From Fimbriimonadia bacterium (lineage in GTDB: Bacteria; Armatimonadota; Fimbriimonadia; Fimbriimonadales; JABRVX01): a stretch of 64,000 bases of DNA. Location: the NCBI GenBank assembly GCA_039961735.1, contig JABRVX010000003.1, forward strand, positions 1-64,000, in the 5' to 3' direction. Shown piece after piece: positions 62,764-64,000 of the stretch. The notes beneath the pieces are model-generated. The model worked only from the letters and a program-made list of their open reading frames with translations, had not been told where the DNA came from and did not search any database. Within the stretch, counting starts at the first letter, position 1. Every line of letters starts with the position of its first letter. The translations under genes and the position numbers were made by a program.

Positions 62764-64000
62764 CTACCGCTTCAGCCAGCCGTCGAGGACACGCTGTTGC
62801 AGCGGCGTTGGGTTGGGTGCGAGCGATAGGGAAGCGCCGGAGTAGGTCCGCGAGCCCATTGTGCCGGCCAGCGACAGCTTCTCGCTCCGACGCAGCGCCG
62901 AGATGGCCACGTCCGTACCTGCAGCGATGCCTGCCAACGGGTCCACACGCCCGCGTGCGTCGGTGCCGTTCACCGAGACGATGAAGTCCCCCGGCTGAAG
63001 CCCCATCACCTCTGCCATCGAGTTCGGGCTCACCTCCTGCACCCGCGGGTAGGCCTGAGCGTTGGCCAGCACCAGCGTCAGCCCCGATTCGCCTTGCTCG
63101 CCACTTCCATATTGCAACCCCGCGGCCGTGAACACCTCGCCATAGGGCAGTTCCTCCGTCGTGCGCGCCAGGCGCGTATAGAGGGGGGTGAAGTCGAGCC
63201 CCGTCACTTCGTTGATTGCGACAAGGATGCCGTCTTCGTCATAACCGGGTTTGGGAGGATTGTGCTTCTTCATCATGTGCCGCATCACGTCGTCCAGCGA
63301 TTTCTCGCCGCCGGTCCGAGTGCGGATGGACAAATCGAGCAGCAGACCCATCAGAAAGCCCTTGTTGTAGTAGCTCAGGTTGCCGTAGCCCTGGCTTCCG
63401 CCCTCCCAAGCCCGACGGCTAGCCTCCTCGGCGGTGTATTTCAGCCTATCGCTGCTGCCCTGCAGTGTCTCTATTTGGTTCGTGATGGTCCGCAGCCACT
63501 GATCGCGGTCAATCATGCCGGATCGGTAGAGAGTCAGATCGCCGTAGTAGCTGGTCACCCCCTCGGCGAACCATAGGTTGCCCGTCCGCTGCGGCCCCGT
63601 GTAGTCGAACGGGCCGAGAAGCTTGGGCCGAATCCGCTTTACGTTCCACAGGTGGAAAAACTCGTGCGAAGCAAGCCACCGCAAGTCCAAGTCGGCGTTG
63701 TTCTGCACGTTGAGCGTGGTGGAGGCGCGGTGTTCCAGCCCTCCGCCGAAGCTCCCAGTATCCAAATGGATGTTCCAGAAGTACCGCTTCATGGGCGCCC
63801 CACCGAACATCGCGATCTGGGTCTCGGCAATCAGCTTCAGGTCGGAGACGATCTTGTCGGCGTTGGGCCGCATCTCGCCGCGATACGTGAACGTCGCGAA
63901 CATCGGCACCCCCGCCGCCTGGAAGTCCACACGCTTGAAGTAGCCCAGTTCGAACGGACTGTCCACCAGCTCGTCGTAGTCCTGCGCCACGAACTCGCTC
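62764..64000 (-). CDS. M61 glycyl aminopeptidase-type peptidase (5' end outside window)
   Basis: The frame stays open to the right edge, so the N-terminus lies beyond the window; 412 codons are present. The zinc motif HEFFHLWNVKRIRP is intact, with GNLWFAEGVTSYY supplying the third ligand region. A C-terminal PDZ domain is visible (SPNSMAEVMGLQPGDFIVSVNG). These three features define the M61 family of gluzincin aminopeptidases. Catalytic specificity for N-terminal Gly or Ala is assumed from the family. Confidence 0.9.
   Translation of the reverse strand, partial: SEFVAQDYDELVDSPFELGYFKRVDFQAAGVPMFATFTYRGEMRPNADKIVSDLKLIAETQIAMFGGAPMKRYFWNIHLDTGSFGGGLEHRASTTLNVQNNADLDLRWLASHEFFHLWNVKRIRPKLLGPFDYTGPQRTGNLWFAEGVTSYYGDLTLYRSGMIDRDQWLRTITNQIETLQGSSDRLKYTAEEASRRAWEGGSQGYGNLSYYNKGFLMGLLLDLSIRTRTGGEKSLDDVMRHMMKKHNPPKPGYDEDGILVAINEVTGLDFTPLYTRLARTTEELPYGEVFTAAGLQYGSGEQGESGLTLVLANAQAYPRVQEVSPNSMAEVMGLQPGDFIVSVNGTDARGRVDPLAGIAAGTDVAISALRRSEKLSLAGTMGSRTYSGASLSLAPNPTPLQQRVLDGWLKR

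Overview
The window is a GC-rich, densely coded bacterial chromosome segment carrying about 60 genes on both strands. The mix is a PEP-CTERM protein, secreted beta-helix proteins with C-terminal dockerin repeats, an ARC/Mpa-type AAA ATPase, a group 3b [NiFe]-hydrogenase operon, a GH116 glycosidase, a VKOR-DsbA fusion and many lipoproteins. It fits a Gram-negative-type bacterium such as Armatimonadota (Fimbriimonadia-like). That placement is inferred from gene content only. I found no rRNA, tRNA, CRISPR array, prophage or insertion sequence.

Region by region. (a) 1-9026, minus strand: four secreted proteins alternate between a Cys-containing Ig-like type and a beta-helix/dockerin type (A-B-A-B), separated by long spacers with perfect hairpins and visible promoters. 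(b) 9197-14683: two tandem membrane-anchored NTF2-like paralogues, a strongly structured non-coding RNA with its own terminator (10204-10439, 6S-like shape), hemW, an M20 amidohydrolase overlapping a nucleotidyltransferase, and a URO-D-family protein. (c) 14770-26841: GH116 glycosidase, TPR lipoprotein with threonylcarbamoyl-AMP synthase, a receiver-PilZ regulator, a PEP-CTERM protein, AI-2E permease, YtxH protein, the sulfur-related series mnmA-metY-VKOR/DsbA, and a STAS protein. (d) 27085-37717: yebC, a rhomboid protease, a tandem pair of S41 proteins of which the upstream one has lost its catalytic Ser and Lys, nudix/folB facing panC-yjbQ-aminotransferase-rnc-zinc-ribbon-rnhA, and a carbonic anhydrase. 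(e) 37726-42980: an orphan MalG-type permease with a huge insertion, then rpoZ-dnaJ-prmA-rsmE on the minus strand. The omega subunit has a long acidic tail and PrmA has a His/Pro-rich insertion derived from a dispersed palindromic repeat. (f) 43189-50588: two paralogous lipoproteins, mfd, and pyruvate dehydrogenase E1 alpha/beta. (g) 50589-56524: repeats, a truncated gene copy, a secreted multicopper oxidase, a hypothetical protein, a RibD-type reductase and the ARC ATPase. (h) 56700-62116: a complete bidirectional NAD(P)-linked hydrogenase operon (hydB, cNMP-binding protein, hydG, hydD, hydA, dsrE, maturation protease). (i) 62400-64000: a small protein and the 3' part of an M61 peptidase gene.

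Most housekeeping genes sit in tight, often 4-bp-overlapping operons. The points that look least explained are the structured RNA at 10.2-10.4 kb, the alternating surface-protein module, the repeat-driven expansion inside prmA, the catalytically dead S41 partner, the insertion-bearing permease, and the ARC ATPase without the usual proteasome-docking tail.
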